DNA of 64,000 nucleotides from Carettochelys insculpta (lineage: Eukaryota; Chordata; Testudines; Carettochelyidae), in NCBI RefSeq assembly GCF_033958435.1, contig NC_134138.1, forward strand, positions 207,089,298-207,153,297. The letters run 5' to 3'. Shown here piece after piece: positions 30,076 through 42,895 of this stretch (its first letter is position 1; each line of letters opens with the position of its first letter). The position numbers and the translations under genes were made by a program. The notes under the pieces are model-generated. The model did no database searches and had not been told where the DNA came from. It was given only the letters and a program-made list of their open reading frames with translations.

Positions 30076-33000
30076 TAACACAGTTGCCAATGGGAGCTGG
30101 GCTCATTTGCTTAGGTGTCCATTCCAAACCCGTATCATATGTCCTAACCCTTCTGTTTCAAGGCTGCAGCCAATCCCCTGCAGGGGGTCAGAATTCAGAA
30201 AGGATGTTCTCTCCTCTCACACCCAACATATCCTCCTTCCTCTGAAGAATCAGATATGGCCATGGCTGGAGAAGGGACACTGGGTAAAGAGGGCTAGGTG
30301 CCCTGATGTGGGACAGAGAATTTGCTTCTGCAGATGCTTGGCTGGTGGCTCTCACTCATATGTCAGGGTCAAACTGATCACTTTCAAACACAAAAATAGC
30401 AATTTCCGCCCCTCATGGGGTCAAATTGGAAAGGACATTGAGGTTTGTTTTGCATTCTTCTACAGCATGGAGCACAGTCACTTGCTCGGTATATCTCACC
30501 AAAACAGCTCTCTGCCATTGCATGGGCCTGAGGCAATGATGCACTCAGTCTTTCATCTTCTTTGCCTGTGGTGCACAACAAGATAGTCTCTGCTGTAATA
30601 CTTTCATTCAGTTTGCTGGATTTTATGCATGGGAAACTTAGTGGTGTTTTGTGGCCTGTGATGTGCAGGAAAGCAGACAAAATGATCAAAGGTCCTGTGT
30701 GACCATAACCTCTATGAAACAACAGAGACTTAATCAGCTCACTCTTTTGACCTTTACCTCTGCTCCAGTTTTGCTTGTAGAAGAGGAATGGCTAGCACAG
30801 TAGAAGTCATGCACAGTGTTATTCAAGAAACTCTGCTCAGCTCTCAGTCCTCATCAAAACAAATGCCGGCTGGGCAGAGATCCTGTAGAAACCAGTTTAA
30901 TTACTTTGATACAGATTGACAATGAGATGGAGCTGAAACAAACATAGACTAAGACACAGATATTCCCTCAAAGGGTTTGCTGTTTAACGCAGTTCTGGAA
31001 GCAGTTTTGGTGAGAGGAGTATGTCTAGAGTGCATTGGTCAGAAAACTGCTTTGGAACAGGTATCCTTATAAGATGCAGTTGTTTCAAGAAGGGGAGAGA
31101 TGGAACTTGGTGAGCTGGAAGTGAGGAAGCAGATATAACTGCTGGAGCAGCATAAAAAAGGGGAAGAATAGGGAAAAAGTGAGTAAGGAACAGGACTGGG
31201 AGAGCAAGTGTCTTTGCATATGTTATCATTGCATTTCTAAGGAAAAAACGCTTGCTCTCCAGAAACAATGTTATGAACCATGAATAAGTGATCCCTGGCA
31301 TGGATAGGATTTATGGGCACTTCTAGAGAACATCTGTGCCATTAGTACTGCAACAGTAGCAGATGCATGTTGCAATCCTGCTGGTAAGGCTGGAAGCTTC
31401 AGGAAATGTATCTGTGAAACACTGTGGCCCATGTAATGACCAACAAGATTTTAGTGTATTAATCCACTGTGACATCCTACTCATCACTATTAATTTAGAC
31501 TTTCCCTGATGTGGTCATGTTAACATTTCAAATGTCAATGCATGTTATATCTGCCACCAATTCCTTCATGCACAAAAATTAAGTGGGTATTTTCACATGC
31601 AACTAAACACTTTGCATGCACAAATAATTTGAATATCTTCCCCCACAATATCTACTGTTTGTGTGAACAATTAATTTTGAATACTAACACATTCTAAGAC
31701 TATGTAGGTAGTATTGTGCTTCAGGTTATTGTACGAAGTTTTGCTAGCCTTTTTCAGATGTCTTAGTTTCTGGTATATTGCCAGAGGGTGATAAAGTTCC
31801 AGATGAAAAATACAATGAAACCATTTAGAACTGGAAATGAACTGGAATTAATTGCTTGAGCATATATAAATCTTTCAATGTTAACCTTCACCATTCAACA
31901 TCAGTAATGCCAATAATGCCCTTTCATTTAATAGACGGTTGTTTGTTTGGTTTAAGTTAATCCCGACTAAATTGCTCAAAACTAAGAGGTTTGTGACCAG
32001 ACTTCTTAGGATTTTAACCAGGGCAAAATTGTAAACAGAAGCACAGTATCTCAAATCCTGAAAATCTGCATGTCAAGGGAGGGCTAACTTCTCTTTGTAA
32101 AGTGGAAAAACATATAGAGGAAAAATAGTATAAATAAATGAGTATCTGATTTCAGTTTCAGAATTCAGTATTAGATATGTAGCATTGAATGCAGTGTTGT
32201 CTGCAAACTTAAATTAATGTAAATCAGTAAATGCCAAAGATAAGGGTCTAAATGCAAAGTTCACTCCAAGAGCTACACGGAATCTCACACATACTTTCAT
32301 GTTCTATAACTGCGACTATGGCCACAAATCATATACTGGCACCTGTCACTAGGCTTTTGGATGTTTATATAACCTCCTGTGTGCGCAAATAAATTATTTA
32401 CTGTTATGATTTCTATTACAATAGTGGCCAGAGAGTCCAATCAGGATCAAGGGCTCATTGTTTGTGCACCCAAATATTGTAATAGTATATGGACGTGTAA
32501 GCCTCCAGTCAGCACAAGGTGACCATCTGTCCCATTTTGGCTGGGGCAGTCCCATATTTCAGGCACCAGGAAAGCATCCTGACTTATTTTAACAAAGGGT
32601 CTAATTGTCCCATATTTACACCCCCTGCTGAGCTGCCCCTCCCCCAGGTCAATGCAGCCATAGGGCACATGGAGCGTGTACTCAATGGTCATGTGTACAG
32701 GCAGCAGTAGGAGAGGAAGCCATCAGGCACCATTCCATAGGTTAGTAAGGCAGGGTATGTTGGGGCAGAGGGGTAATGTGTGTCCCCCAACTCCTTTATA
32801 CAATTTTAATGGGACCTGATGCCCCAGGCAGCTGCCCCTCTAGACAGGGAAACCCTCCACCCCCAGGGCAATCCCACGGCCCCATTCCCAGCTCCCTGCA
32901 GTGTAGGGAGAAGCCAGGAGCCTTGCTCACAGGTCTGCAGCCCTATTCCTGGTGCCCAGAGACATGGGGCAGCTGGGGAGCTTCCCCATGGGGTGGCAGC

Positions 33001-34179
33001 CCCGTTCTCAGAGCCCAGCAGTGTGGGTCATCTGGGGAACTTCCCCAGCACCATAGGACCTGTCCCTTCTCTGCTCCACCCCCATTCTGCCCCCTCACTA
33101 CTTCCGCCCAGGCAACTAAGCTAGGGATTGCTTGGGACAAGGGCCAGGCATGGGGCCATCAGGGGTCATCTCCCCATTTCCCCCTGCCACTCACCACAGG
33201 GTGGTGGTAGCAGCAGCTTGCTCCACCCCAGCTGTGCCGCATCACGCTGCCCTCCTGGCTCACTGTGCCTCACTTCCCCACAGGTGATGGGAACTGGAGG
33301 GGCCTTCTGCTTCCTGCCACTGCAAAGCAGCGAGGCACAGTGGGCTCCACTCCATGCATCTAAGTCTCCTTTGCAGTGGCCTGACCCTGTGGGTGGCCAG
33401 GGGCCAGGGCCATCCTTGCTGGAACTCAGAATCACCTCAGCCACAGAGGGCTGCTATGCCAGAGGAGGGTCACGGTAGAACAGTGTGTGCTGGCTAGGGC
33501 TCAGCCTACCCCTGGTTGTCCCCCAGGCTGTCTCTGTGCCAGTTGCAGATCACCCAGTGAACTGCAAGAGTGGCGCAGCGAAATGATAGTATCGGACAGT
33601 ATCTGGCTCATGGAGGAGTTCACTTCTAGACAATATTCCTAACATTGAAAGTGGCTGTAAGTACAAGTCATATAGCATGGAGCGATCCTGTGATCACCAG
33701 CGGAAGCAAAGGTGAGTATGTAGCTGAATGTCCTTCCTAAGGGACCCAATCCCTCCCAAGTTTCACTGGGCACATTCCCTCATTGCGGGGAGTCTGCTCT
33801 GAAGGCCTGTGGCAGACCATGTGGCTGCCTCTCCCCTGCTTCCTTCAGGACCCTATGCACTGACAGGGCACAAAGAGGTTGGGGGATCAACAGGTCCTTA
33901 TGCAGGCTACAGAAGAGGAGAGTCAGGCACCTTTCACCCATGCAGGAGCCTGTCATAATATGCCCCTTTTCCTCAAATGAGCAAATATAATAACCTCCTC
34001 CCAACATTTGTAACAAGACTTGCTATCCTCACTTCAAAGACAGCACACACTGCATGTGCCAAGCCTGCTCACAGGAGGTGGGAGTTTCTCTGGGGCCCTG
34101 TGTTCTGGCTTTGCCACAGCCACCAGAGCCCTTTAGATCACCAGCAGAGCAGAGTGCTCTAGGCAGCTGCCAGGGCAGC
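30076..34179. other. No gene recognised; a possible old repeat and a GC-rich block
   Basis: No exon is supported. At 32510-32620 the phrases GACCATCTGTCCCATTTTGG and CAGTCCCATATTTCAGG recall a dispersed reptile repeat, but I cannot fix its ends. From about 32760 to 33480 the sequence is GC-rich with open frames on both strands and no recognisable domain, best read as compositional. Confidence 0.4.
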
Positions 34180-34369
34180 ATACTCACACATGCATCTCCT
34201 AGAACTGGAAGGGACCTCTGGAGGTCATCTAGTCCAGTACCCTGCCCTCTTGGCAGGGCAAAGCACCAACCCTGATACCTATTTGCCCCAATACCTAAGG
34301 GGACTCCTCAAGGATTGAGCTCACAACCGTGGGTTTAGCAGGCCAATGCTCAAACCACTGAGCTATACT
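34180..34369 (-). repeat. tRNA-derived SINE with CR1-like tail (turtle Cry type)
   Basis: The SINE is 34185-34364. Read on the minus strand it starts ATAGCTCAGTGGTTTGAGCA (A box), then GGTTGTGAGCTCAATCC (B box), a body with GGGGCAAATAGGTATCAGGG, and a CR1-like tail GACCTCCAGAGGTCCCTTCC. ATACT flanks it at 34180-34184 and 34365-34369, a likely target duplication. It is a close relative of the copy at 20957-21127. Confidence 0.85.
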
Positions 34370-35985
34370 TCTGGTAGTATTGAGAGCTGACTGCCCTCAG
34401 CCCTACCCCTTCTGCCCAAGCCCTGCCCTGAGAGCTCAGAGCTGCCCCCACCTTTGTTGTGGGGCCCAGCAAGGTTGGCTCTGCTGACACTGTGTCATTG
34501 TTATAAAGCAGCAAATTGCCAGGTTCCGCGGCAAATATTAGGGTGGTTCCATTTTCACACACACACAAACATTCCAGCAATTTTTTGCTGTGTTACACAC
34601 AACCAGGAGTTTCTCTGGCAGCAGATCTGCATGCCTTGTCTTGCCAACTTATTTTCTTCGGCAAGCTTATTTTATTTAGCCATTTAAAGAAAAATGCCCA
34701 CTTCCCCTAATACTGCATGAATTCCTGTCTATGCCTATTCAATATTTCAGTGTAAAAGTAGAGGACACGGTTTTGTTCCTATCTTCTGCCTTTTAGGGGA
34801 ATTCTTCAAGACACCAGTGTAAACAATAACTGGCAGCACACTGTTCTTATCTGACATCATTCTTTTTCCTGGGAAGATTAAAATTAATTGTCTGCATTGT
34901 GGCATGTGGAAATCTAGATGGCTTTCTGCTCCATTGCTTGTCAGCTTGCATTGGCACTGGACTATGTACACAACATCAGAAGTTGCAGCATAAGGAGCAT
35001 CAGTCAGACTAGACAGACTAGAAGCAATTCAGATTCCACTGTACTGTCAATATACTGGGCATTTACCCATTTTTAAAATCTTCCATTGTAAGTGGCATAA
35101 CGCCACTTGGAACACATACTACATCTTGGTTTTTAAATGTTTTAATTGACCATTTTATTAATATTAATAATCTGAGGGGTTTTCCACTCTCACCCTGGCA
35201 TTCAGCACATATTACGCATCTTTTGAACAATGTAGAAGCAGCTTGAAATCCACGTGTATTTTTAAAAAGTCAGACTATCAGGAGTTGTTTTTGAAATTTA
35301 TATGCTCAAAAAATACAGTGCATAAACAATAGCTTGGCCATCCCTGAGTGAACATGATTTAGAAACTATAAGCAGTCAGATGACTTAGTTACTGGTTTTA
35401 ATTTTTATAAATCATCTGGAAATATGTTGTTCTAAATTTTATAGGTGAATGATAATTTTCTTAAAATCATCAGTCATTTGATTCTGCTACCTTTGTTTGA
35501 GCTCTCTGTCTTGAGCCTGCAACTTGTAAATAAATATTGGGTGGAGGTTAGTTAATGTCAGTCAAGCAAATTAAAGATTATAAGCATTATTTGCCACTGC
35601 AATACAACTTGTTCAGTCACTTAAGCCTCTGCCAAGGAGATCTAATTTGCATATTACTTTTGCAGCAGAAATGGTGGATAACTGGGGAATCCCCTGGGAT
35701 AAGGGGTTCCCCAGGTGGAGCAAAACTATCAAAATGGCTTTATGCCAGTCGTCCTTGTATCCCCTGACATAGCATAGGGATGTGCTAGGAATGTGGCCAG
35801 AGAGTGGGAGATGTGATTGGACTAAATTGACTTTGAGCTGTTCTTGGCTGCCAACATGGTCTTGCACTTGAATGTAAGCTAGGAGCTGGGCACAGCTTTA
35901 GCTTGCACTGGGAGTTCTCAGCAGAGCCAAGAAGAGGAGCCAAAGTGCCCCTGTTGCTGCACTGAACACAAGTTGGCCTAAATAG
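34370..35985. other. No gene recognised
   Basis: I see no exon, RNA gene or repeat boundary that I can support on either strand. Confidence 0.5.
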
Positions 35986-36120
35986 AAAATCTGCTCCGGT
36001 GATTTCAAATCATTTAAATGTTCAAATCATCTCATCTGATGAAGCGGGTCTTTGCCCACAAGTGCTCACACTCCAAAATATCTGTTATTTTTGTCTGTAA
36101 GGTACCGCAGGACTTCCAGT
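35986..36120 (+). mobile_element. Penelope-like element 3' fragment with hammerhead-like core
   Basis: This is the same 3' region as in the element at 7958-8340, in one orientation. CTGATGA lies at 36036-36042, followed by AGCGGGTCTTTGCCCAC, then AAGT where GAAA is expected. Next come CTCCAAAATATCTGTTA, GTCTGTAAGGTACCGCAGGACT and the end near TTCCAGTG. The upstream boundary is not clear. Confidence 0.65.
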
Positions 36121-36378
36121 GAGTTCAAAGTGGAGCTAAGCTTTGAGTCAAGGCTTTGAGTCAAATTCCTATCAGGACTGCTAAAGCCACACAGCTACTT
36201 AGCCCCTGAAAGAAAGCCAGTCGAGCACCAATCCCCTAAGATACTGAAACACTTCTCCAGAGCAAGTCCAAGAGAACAAGCCCAGGTAGGAGATTCTGGC
36301 CAAAGTCAGCCTGGTGTTATGATGAGTCGACAGACAAAAAGTGTGTGTTTAAAAGAAGAAAAAAAGGTGGGGGGGGTA

Positions 36379-36450
36379 CAAGGTGGGTGAGGTAATAACA
36401 TTTATTGGACACAGTTCTATTAGTCCAATAAATATTACCTCAACCACCTT
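36379..36450. repeat. Short hairpin of a Penelope-like 3' end
   Basis: AAGGTGGGTGAGGTAATAAC with TTATTGGAC on the left is mirrored by GTCCAATAA with ATTACCTCAACCACCTT on the right, around a 13-base loop. The strings match the 3' end (CCAATAAAAGATATTACCTC type) of a dispersed reptile element that I recall as Penelope-like. The assignment is tentative. Confidence 0.5.
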
Positions 36451-37541
36451 CTCCCTAATATCCTGGAACCACCACCCAGAGCCATCCTGGGAGTGGGGGT
36501 GGGGCAAGTCCTACAGCAACCCTCCCCCTGTACTGCAGGTGTGGTACCCTGGCAACTCCCATTCTCTGCCTTGCTCTACCCCACCCTTCCCCCTTACACC
36601 GTTCTCTACCAACTGGGCTGGGGCAGGGCAGTGGTGGGCAGCAGCTGCAGCAGCATGTTAGCTCCCCTCAGCACCTCCTCCTCCTGCACTCACCATGCGG
36701 TGCCAAGGGCAGCCTGCCCCACTCCACATTGTCACCTCTCCTGGCCCACTGTGTCCTGCTTTTCTCTGCTGCAGAGAAGCGGGATTCAGAGGGCAGGGAG
36801 GGTACAGCATGGCAGAGCACAGCAGGCTGCTGCTGGTGCCCTGTGATGAACGCAGGAGGGGGCTGCAGGGAGGTGACCCCTTGCTGCCGTCACCACTCAC
36901 CACCACTGCCACACCCTGGCCCAGGTAATCCTCCTTTGTCCTGTCCATAGAATGGCTGGCAGAGCTGTGCGGGGCCCCCAAAAGCACAGGGCCTAGAGCG
37001 GCTCTGCCGTCTCATCCTATGGATGGGACAGCTCTGCCACCACCAAAAGCCCTCCCCTTCCCTATCAAAACCAAAAAAGAACTAATTACAGGTTAATGTA
37101 CAAAACAGCATGGGTGAGATCCTGAGCAAGTGTAGACTGATGTAGTCCCATTGAACCAAGTCTGGCTGATCAACCTCTGTCTCTTTGCCTGTCTGAAATT
37201 TGCCAGACAGACTCTGTGGCTTTCCCCTAGAACTCTAATTCCACCTGGGGATGAAATATTGCAGGCAAGATTTCAAAGAATTGCGGAAAGGTTGGCATGC
37301 AGACACTTGAAAAACAAGTTTATCATGCAGAGCTTGCTTCAGACTTCACTGTGGAGTGATGACTGCTGCTTCATAATCATTGGTTACAATAGGAAGTTAA
37401 TCTTATCATAGGAAAAAATGATGGCTAAATGATAAAAACAGAGCAGCTGCTTCAGAGTTTGTTTAATCTCTCACATTCTCTTTCAGTCTAATATGTGTAT
37501 GTGCCAGGAATACAAGTATTTGTTGCTAACAAGAGAACGCA
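36451..37541. other. No gene recognised
   Basis: A GC-rich block at 36480-37020 carries overlapping open frames on both strands with no domain and shadow-like composition. Nothing else stands out. Confidence 0.45.
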
Positions 37542-37853
37542 CAGGCTGAATCTCTCTAGTCCTGAACACTCTCATCCGGCAAACTCCATTTTTTAGTTAG
37601 CCAGATGACCACATTTCATGGGTGTGGCCAAGTTTTCTGTGGTCCTAAAAAGTTGGTTTACAGCTTCCAGTCCTGGTTCACAGTGTTCTGTGCTGTTAGT
37701 TAGCTGTACTTTACCCCTAAATGTCTAAAAGCCCAGTAAGAAGTGGAAGTGTTGGTATAGCTACTAGACAATATTGACTTCCTGTCATCTGGCAAATTCT
37801 CTTGTCTGGGACACTCATGTCCTGAGGGTACCAGGTGAGAGAGGTTCAGCCTG
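37542..37853. mobile_element. DNA element with CAGGYTGAAYCTCTCT ends
   Basis: The left end is CAGGCTGAATCTCTCTAG and the right end, reverse complemented, is CAGGCTGAACCTCTCTCAC. Internal CATCCGGCAAACTCC and CATCTGGCAAATTCTC strings recur near the two ends. A related fragment lies at 49165-49262. No 8-bp flanking match was found, so hAT membership is unproven. It encodes nothing. Confidence 0.5.
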
Positions 37854-37894
37854 TTCTTTATTCCTGTCTCTTGATTTGAAAGTTGGAGACAAGT

Positions 37895-37970
37895 TCTTGA
37901 AGCCAGGGGCTGGACTCAATGACCTCTCAAGATCCCTTCCAGCCCCATGATTCTATGATTCTATGACTCT
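37895..37970 (+). mobile_element. CR1 LINE 3' end
   Basis: GGGGCTGGACTCAATGACC, then CTCTCAAGATCCCTTCCAGC and the tail ATGATTCTATGATTCTATGA. Only the last ~75 bp of a CR1 remain, which is typical of extreme 5' truncation. Confidence 0.85.
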
Positions 37971-38320
37971 GCTGAGTTCTGAGTTCCAAGAAAACCTCAG
38001 TGAGTTTCAAGGCCCTTGGGCAAGGTCTGAAAATCTTTCCATCATGAAAAAGCAATGTATGAAAAAGTTTGTTCTTTCTGTGTTTCCTTGAAGAAATCCA
38101 GGAAGCCACAGATGAAACGGGGCATACTGCAAGGCGCTCTTTCTAGAAGTAAGATCTGTACCTCCCCAGACTTTAGGATCTGCTTCTTGATCCTCAATGT
38201 CAATTTGGCGGTTTTTGTCATCTATATTATTTCCTATCATATTGTTTGCAAATGTCAGCCTTTGTGCATGCTCTTAATGAACATCTAAATCCATGCGTTT
38301 TGGAAGGCAACTCACTTGTC

Positions 38321-38624
38321 TAGGGGCTTGCCTATGCTCAGTGGAAGATCAATGCTACAGCAGTCGATCTTCTGGAGTTCAATTTAGTTTGTCTGGTAGG
38401 AATGCACTAAATTGAACTCACAAGGCTTCCTGGTTGGCACCAGTACACCTGCTCCTTGTAAGGAGTAAAAGAAGTCAATGGGAGCTTTTGCTCCTGTTGA
38501 TCTCCCACAGTGGAGACCACAGGGAAATGCAAATTAAAGTACATTAGCTCCAGTTACATAATAGACATAGCTAGAGTTGTGTACCTTAATTCGATCTTCC
38601 CCCATTAGTATAGACATGACTTAG
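38321..38624. mobile_element. MITE with GGAAGATC motif, TAG duplication
   Basis: The element is 38324-38621 with TAG on both sides. The ends are GGGCTTGCCTATGCT and, reverse complemented, AGTCATGTCTATACT. Just inside both ends lies GGAAGATC, the sign of a dispersed amniote MITE with this motif. TTCAATTTAG and CTAAATTGAACTC form an internal palindrome. It has no coding content. Confidence 0.7.
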
Positions 38625-40829
38625 GATGCACTGACCTTTTTTTCTCTACACTAGCAATAGGAGTTACATTGCACCATTTCAGTAACTAACATTGTTTGTA
38701 CTGGAATTATTATTTAGTGATTCGTAAGAATTGCAATTGTCATATAGTTACACTAATTTATACATTTAGTGCTGCATATTGAGCTATGTAATTGGACACT
38801 CTTAAAATTAATACTTTTATTAGGAAGGTCCCAGCAGTGGTAAGAGTTTGGCTTAAACTGACAGAGCCCCAAAACGCAAATTCAGCACAGAAACTGATCC
38901 CCTGGATAATCCAGACTTGCAGAAATATTGCAGAAGCATCTAAATTACACATAATCTTACATGCATAATGGGCCAAATCACAGGCTAATTGAAGTCAATG
39001 GGAATTTTACTTTTGGCATCAAGAGAACCAGGGGTTGTTCATATATAAATGAGAGGAGTCAGTGTAGTCTGTAGCTTTGGAATTTTCCATAGGCTCTACC
39101 TCTTGCCAACTCCATCGCTGTGCTAATTTAAGCATAGATATCCAGTGACGTGCTCATCCCAACTCTAAATTCTCATCTATCTTCTCAGTCACTGACTGCA
39201 TGCTTTAATTCAGTCATCTTTTTTTTAAAAAAAATTAGGTTTCTAAATAAGACTTCCCCAGACCTCTGAGTCTCCAATGGTGAATGCCACAAAATTCAGG
39301 TCGAGTTTGCATGGGCTTCCTGCAAGGGCTTACGCGAGCCAAACAAAGCAGTGCTGCAAAGACCAGATTAGTAGTAACTGCCAAATAAAACACGTGAGAA
39401 ACCCTAAAATAATAATCCAGCATGCACACATGTACACATGTGCACCAACTGAACAGAGAACAAGCCCCAAGCAATCTAAAGGCAGTCAAGAAAAAAGTGA
39501 AGAAGAGGCATTTTGTGTCTACTCTGAAGTGTCCACATCCTTAAGGAGATTTTTTGTGTTGCGGAAGCACTTTTTTTTTTTAAATGTGTTGTGTAATTTG
39601 TTTGGTACTTAATATTGTGAGGGATCAATGGGGTTCTTTAGTCTGACCAGTCAGACTGCACCAGACATTACATGTTTCTGACATGTCACAGCAGAAGTGC
39701 AGTAGCACATCCAAAAAGCAGCTTGTATGTGACATGTCTCTGATGTTATGGACATATGTCAGGCATACAACAAAATCCTGGAGCTCCATCTGACAGTCTT
39801 GGATAAGCAGTTTTCATTTTGGCTTCTATACTCCCAAGTAAGTGTTAAAAGATACAGAAAACTACCACCCTCCCTCAAAAGAAACACTGTATAGACTCAT
39901 AAAGGCAACTTAAGTATGTAGCTTAAAATCAAACCATATTTGGCAGGGACTTCCTGAACCACTGTTTCACTGGAATCCTGACTATGAACAGCCCTTGCTG
40001 ACCCTGTGAAGCTCCATGAACTCTGCCAATTGAGTAGTCTGGGTGGTTTTTATGAGCTTCAGTGTAACAATAGAGACCGGAGAGGCTGCAATACCCAGAA
40101 TCACATGTTCTGTGATGGTCATTCTAAGAACTACTCACTGAGCCTTGCCCTGAGAGCAGGGTGGAATTAGTTCTGTACACATAGACAGATGTTAATAATG
40201 CAAATGGGTTTTGTCTTTCATCTGTTATGTCACCAGAAAAAGGCCGCAACTTGAAGTCCTTGTTCACATAGGTGTCGTCACTTCTGCCTTTGTGGGCTGG
40301 GGAGGCAAAAAATTTTTGGACCTCCATCGATGCCACCTCTGCTCTCATCTCCCAGATCCTTGTGGAAGCCAGTCCAGGGGTTTGAGGATTAGCATCCATT
40401 CAAGGGGTGATACTGAGGGGTGTATGTGTGTGTGCAGTGCCCTTTCACAAAATCTTGAGGATTTTACTTTGCTGTACAACCTTTCCCCACTGTGAAATTC
40501 TCCAAAGGCTCATTCCAAAGGAAAACACTCTGTGGAACAGAAGACCAGAATTAGGGCCCATGAAGCAGATGGCTCCAGGCTCTGACAAATCTCCTGAGGT
40601 TGCCAGAGCTCAGTGAGTAGAACAGACTTCCCATTCCATAGCAGAGGGCAAACCCTGCCTCTTGACAGAGCAATAAAGAAGGAAGTCCACCCAGAAACCT
40701 TCATGGAATTTTACTGTCCAGTTGACTGTCCAAGGAAGATATGCACCTGATGGTTAACCAGTCCTTATTAAGATAAAACTCATAGGAGTTTTAACAGGAC
40801 TGAGAATAAGGGATAGTGAATAAAATGAA
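38625..40829. other. No gene recognised
   Basis: No supported exon or RNA gene. The open frames at 39235-39489 (minus) and 40211-40495 (plus) have no recognisable features. Confidence 0.45.
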
Positions 40830-41592
40830 TAAATAACTTATTGCTTCTGTATAAATCCCTGGTACACCCACATCTTGAATACCGCATACAGATGTGGTCC
40901 TCTCATCTCAAAAAAGATATATTGGCTTTGAAACGGGTTCAGGAAAGGCCAACAAAAATGATTAGGGGGTTGAAATGGGTTCCAAAGAAGGGAGATTAAA
41001 AGGACTGGGACTTTTCATCCTATAAAAGAGGAGGCTAAGTGGGGGATATGATAGAGGTCTATAAAGTCATGACAGGTATGGAAAAGTGAACGTGGAAAAA
41101 AGGCAGTCCAGTCTTTAAAGTGCTACTGGACTGCCTTTTTGTTTTCATAGACTGTAGACTAACACAACTATCTCTCTGTTACTATTGAATAAGGCAAAGT
41201 TATTTATTTGTCCCAATAACACAAAAACTAGGGATAACCAAATGAAAATAATGGGTAACAGGCTGAAAACTAACAAAAGGAAGTTTTTCTTCTTGCAGCA
41301 CATGGTAGGCCTGTGGAACTTCTTGTCAGAGGATGTTCTGAAGACCAGGACTTTTAACAGGGTTCAAAAAAAGAATGAGATTAATTCACAAGGGTTAGGT
41401 TCATCAATGGCTATTAGCTATGATGGATAGGAATGGTGCCCCTAGCCTCTGCTTGTCAAAGGCTGGAAATGGATGACAGGTGAGAGTTCACTCCCTCTGG
41501 GGCATCTGGCATTGGCCACTGTCAGAAGACAGGATACTGGGCTAGGTAGAACTTTGATCTGACCCACTATGGCTGTTCTTAAGTTCTTATAA
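40830..41592 (+). mobile_element. L3/CR1-type LINE 3' part, interrupted
   Basis: In translation it shows SLVHPHLEYRIQMW, then RVQERPTKMIRGL and GDMIEVYKVMTG, which is the C-terminal region of a CR1/L3 ORF2. The 3' end GATCTGACCCACTATGGCTG then TTCTTAAGTTCTTAT is characteristic of L3-like tails. It is split at 41091-41185 by a short Penelope-like insertion. Stops and indels show it is old. Confidence 0.75.
41087..41189 (+). mobile_element. Penelope-like 3' fragment inserted in the L3 element
   Basis: The insertion is 41091-41185 with TGAA on both sides (41087-41090, 41186-41189). It contains CCAGTCTTTAAAGTGCTACT and ends in TAGACTAACACAACTATCTC, the same ending type as the elements at 7958 and 35986. 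Removing it rejoins the L3 sequence. Confidence 0.65.
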
Positions 41593-42058
41593 GAAAAACT
41601 GAGTAAAGGACTTTAAGATTTGTCCCACAGTTAATAATTTCATCAGAGGGGGTTGGTTCAAAGCTGGTCTGTATTATTACTAGAAGTAGCATGATGAACT
41701 AGAGAAAGTGTGTCAAGTTTTAGGGGGGACCTTGTGCACAAGAGTTTTCCAGAATGCAAGTTGAGGCCAGGCTGCCACCAAAAAAAAAAAAACACCCACA
41801 GGCTTTTGGCCATGAAATATGTCTGTATGCATGCTCATAGTATTGCCAACAACCAGATGTCAAAACTGGATTTGAGTCTCAACAATCATGAGACTTGCTT
41901 AAGAATCATGAATCTTTAAGGTTGTTTTTATTTGCCTCTGGTACTGTAGCTGAGTCCACATTTTCATGCTTTTCTTGCCCTTCATAATTTTCATGAAGCT
42001 GCAATTGTCCCACAATCACATGGACCCAGGGTCTAGGGCTTTAGGAAGAGCATTACAC
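41593..42058. other. No gene recognised
   Basis: Nothing beyond a short A-run at about 41780-41793 is apparent. Confidence 0.5.
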
Positions 42059-42388
42059 ATTGGGCTTGTCTACACTACCACCCTCCTTCAAAGGAAGGAT
42101 GGTAATTAGGGTGTTGGGAGTTCACTAATGAAGTGCTGCATTGCATACACAGCACTTCATGAAACAAATTCCCACCCCCTCGCCCTGCAGCAACTTCAAA
42201 GATTTAAACTTTGAAGTACCAGCTCACGTCTAGCCACAGCTCACCCACTGGTACTTCAAAGTTCCGGGGCAACTTAGAAGTCCCTTTTCTCCTCAAAATT
42301 TTGCAGTGTAGCACTTCATTAGTAAACCCCCAACACCCTAATTACATTCCTTCCTTCAAAGGAGGGTGACAGTGTAGACACAGCCATT
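42059..42388. mobile_element. Foldback MITE, ATT duplication
   Basis: The element is 42062-42385 with ATT on both sides. The ends are GGGCTTGTCTACACTACCACCC and, reverse complemented, GGCTGTGTCTACACTGTCACCC. CTCCTTCAAAGGA and TCCTTTGAAGGAG recur just inside the ends, and GAAGTGCTGCATTGC in the left arm has a partial mirror on the right. It encodes nothing. Confidence 0.85.
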
Positions 42389-42895
42389 GTGAGGCATGAG
42401 TTGGCAACACTATGAAAAGTTCTCTGCCCTACAACCCCACCTGTTTGCTGCATTGCTTATTGTTAATGGAAGAGCAAATAGGATTTAAGGTACACAGGTA
42501 CCAGAATGAGGTATGGGGTAGACATTGCTGCTAGCTTTGTGACATGCATAGTATATCTGCTGTTGCCTGAGAGGCTTGTACAAAAATGGTGGCTTGAAAA
42601 TGGACCTACGTGTCAAGTCTTTTTGGAGAATCACATGTAAAAGACAGAACTGGCCAACATTTCATCAGTTCCCCACAAAAATCTGTGTTTGATTAAATAC
42701 AGTGCTTCACTGTCAGCCTACATCCCTGTATTTATGCCGCTTATGCAAAAATGCTGAGGGACTTTAGCCTCCAGCTAAACTACATAACTAATAGCATCAT
42801 AAAATCATCTAATTTCAGAATACTTCAAGTGATTTATAGTGATACATAAGAGCAGTAGTTTAGAAGACAATAAATAACTGTATTAAAGACACAGA

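Noticed and set aside
32776..33480. Overlapping open frames in a GC-rich block
   Set aside because: Frames are open on both strands together, have no domain and no splice context. Composition explains them.
33566..33610. A stretch AGAGTGGCGCAGCGAAATG like the start of initiator tRNA or U4 RNA
   Set aside because: Only the first ~14 bases agree. No cloverleaf or snRNA stem could be formed with what follows.
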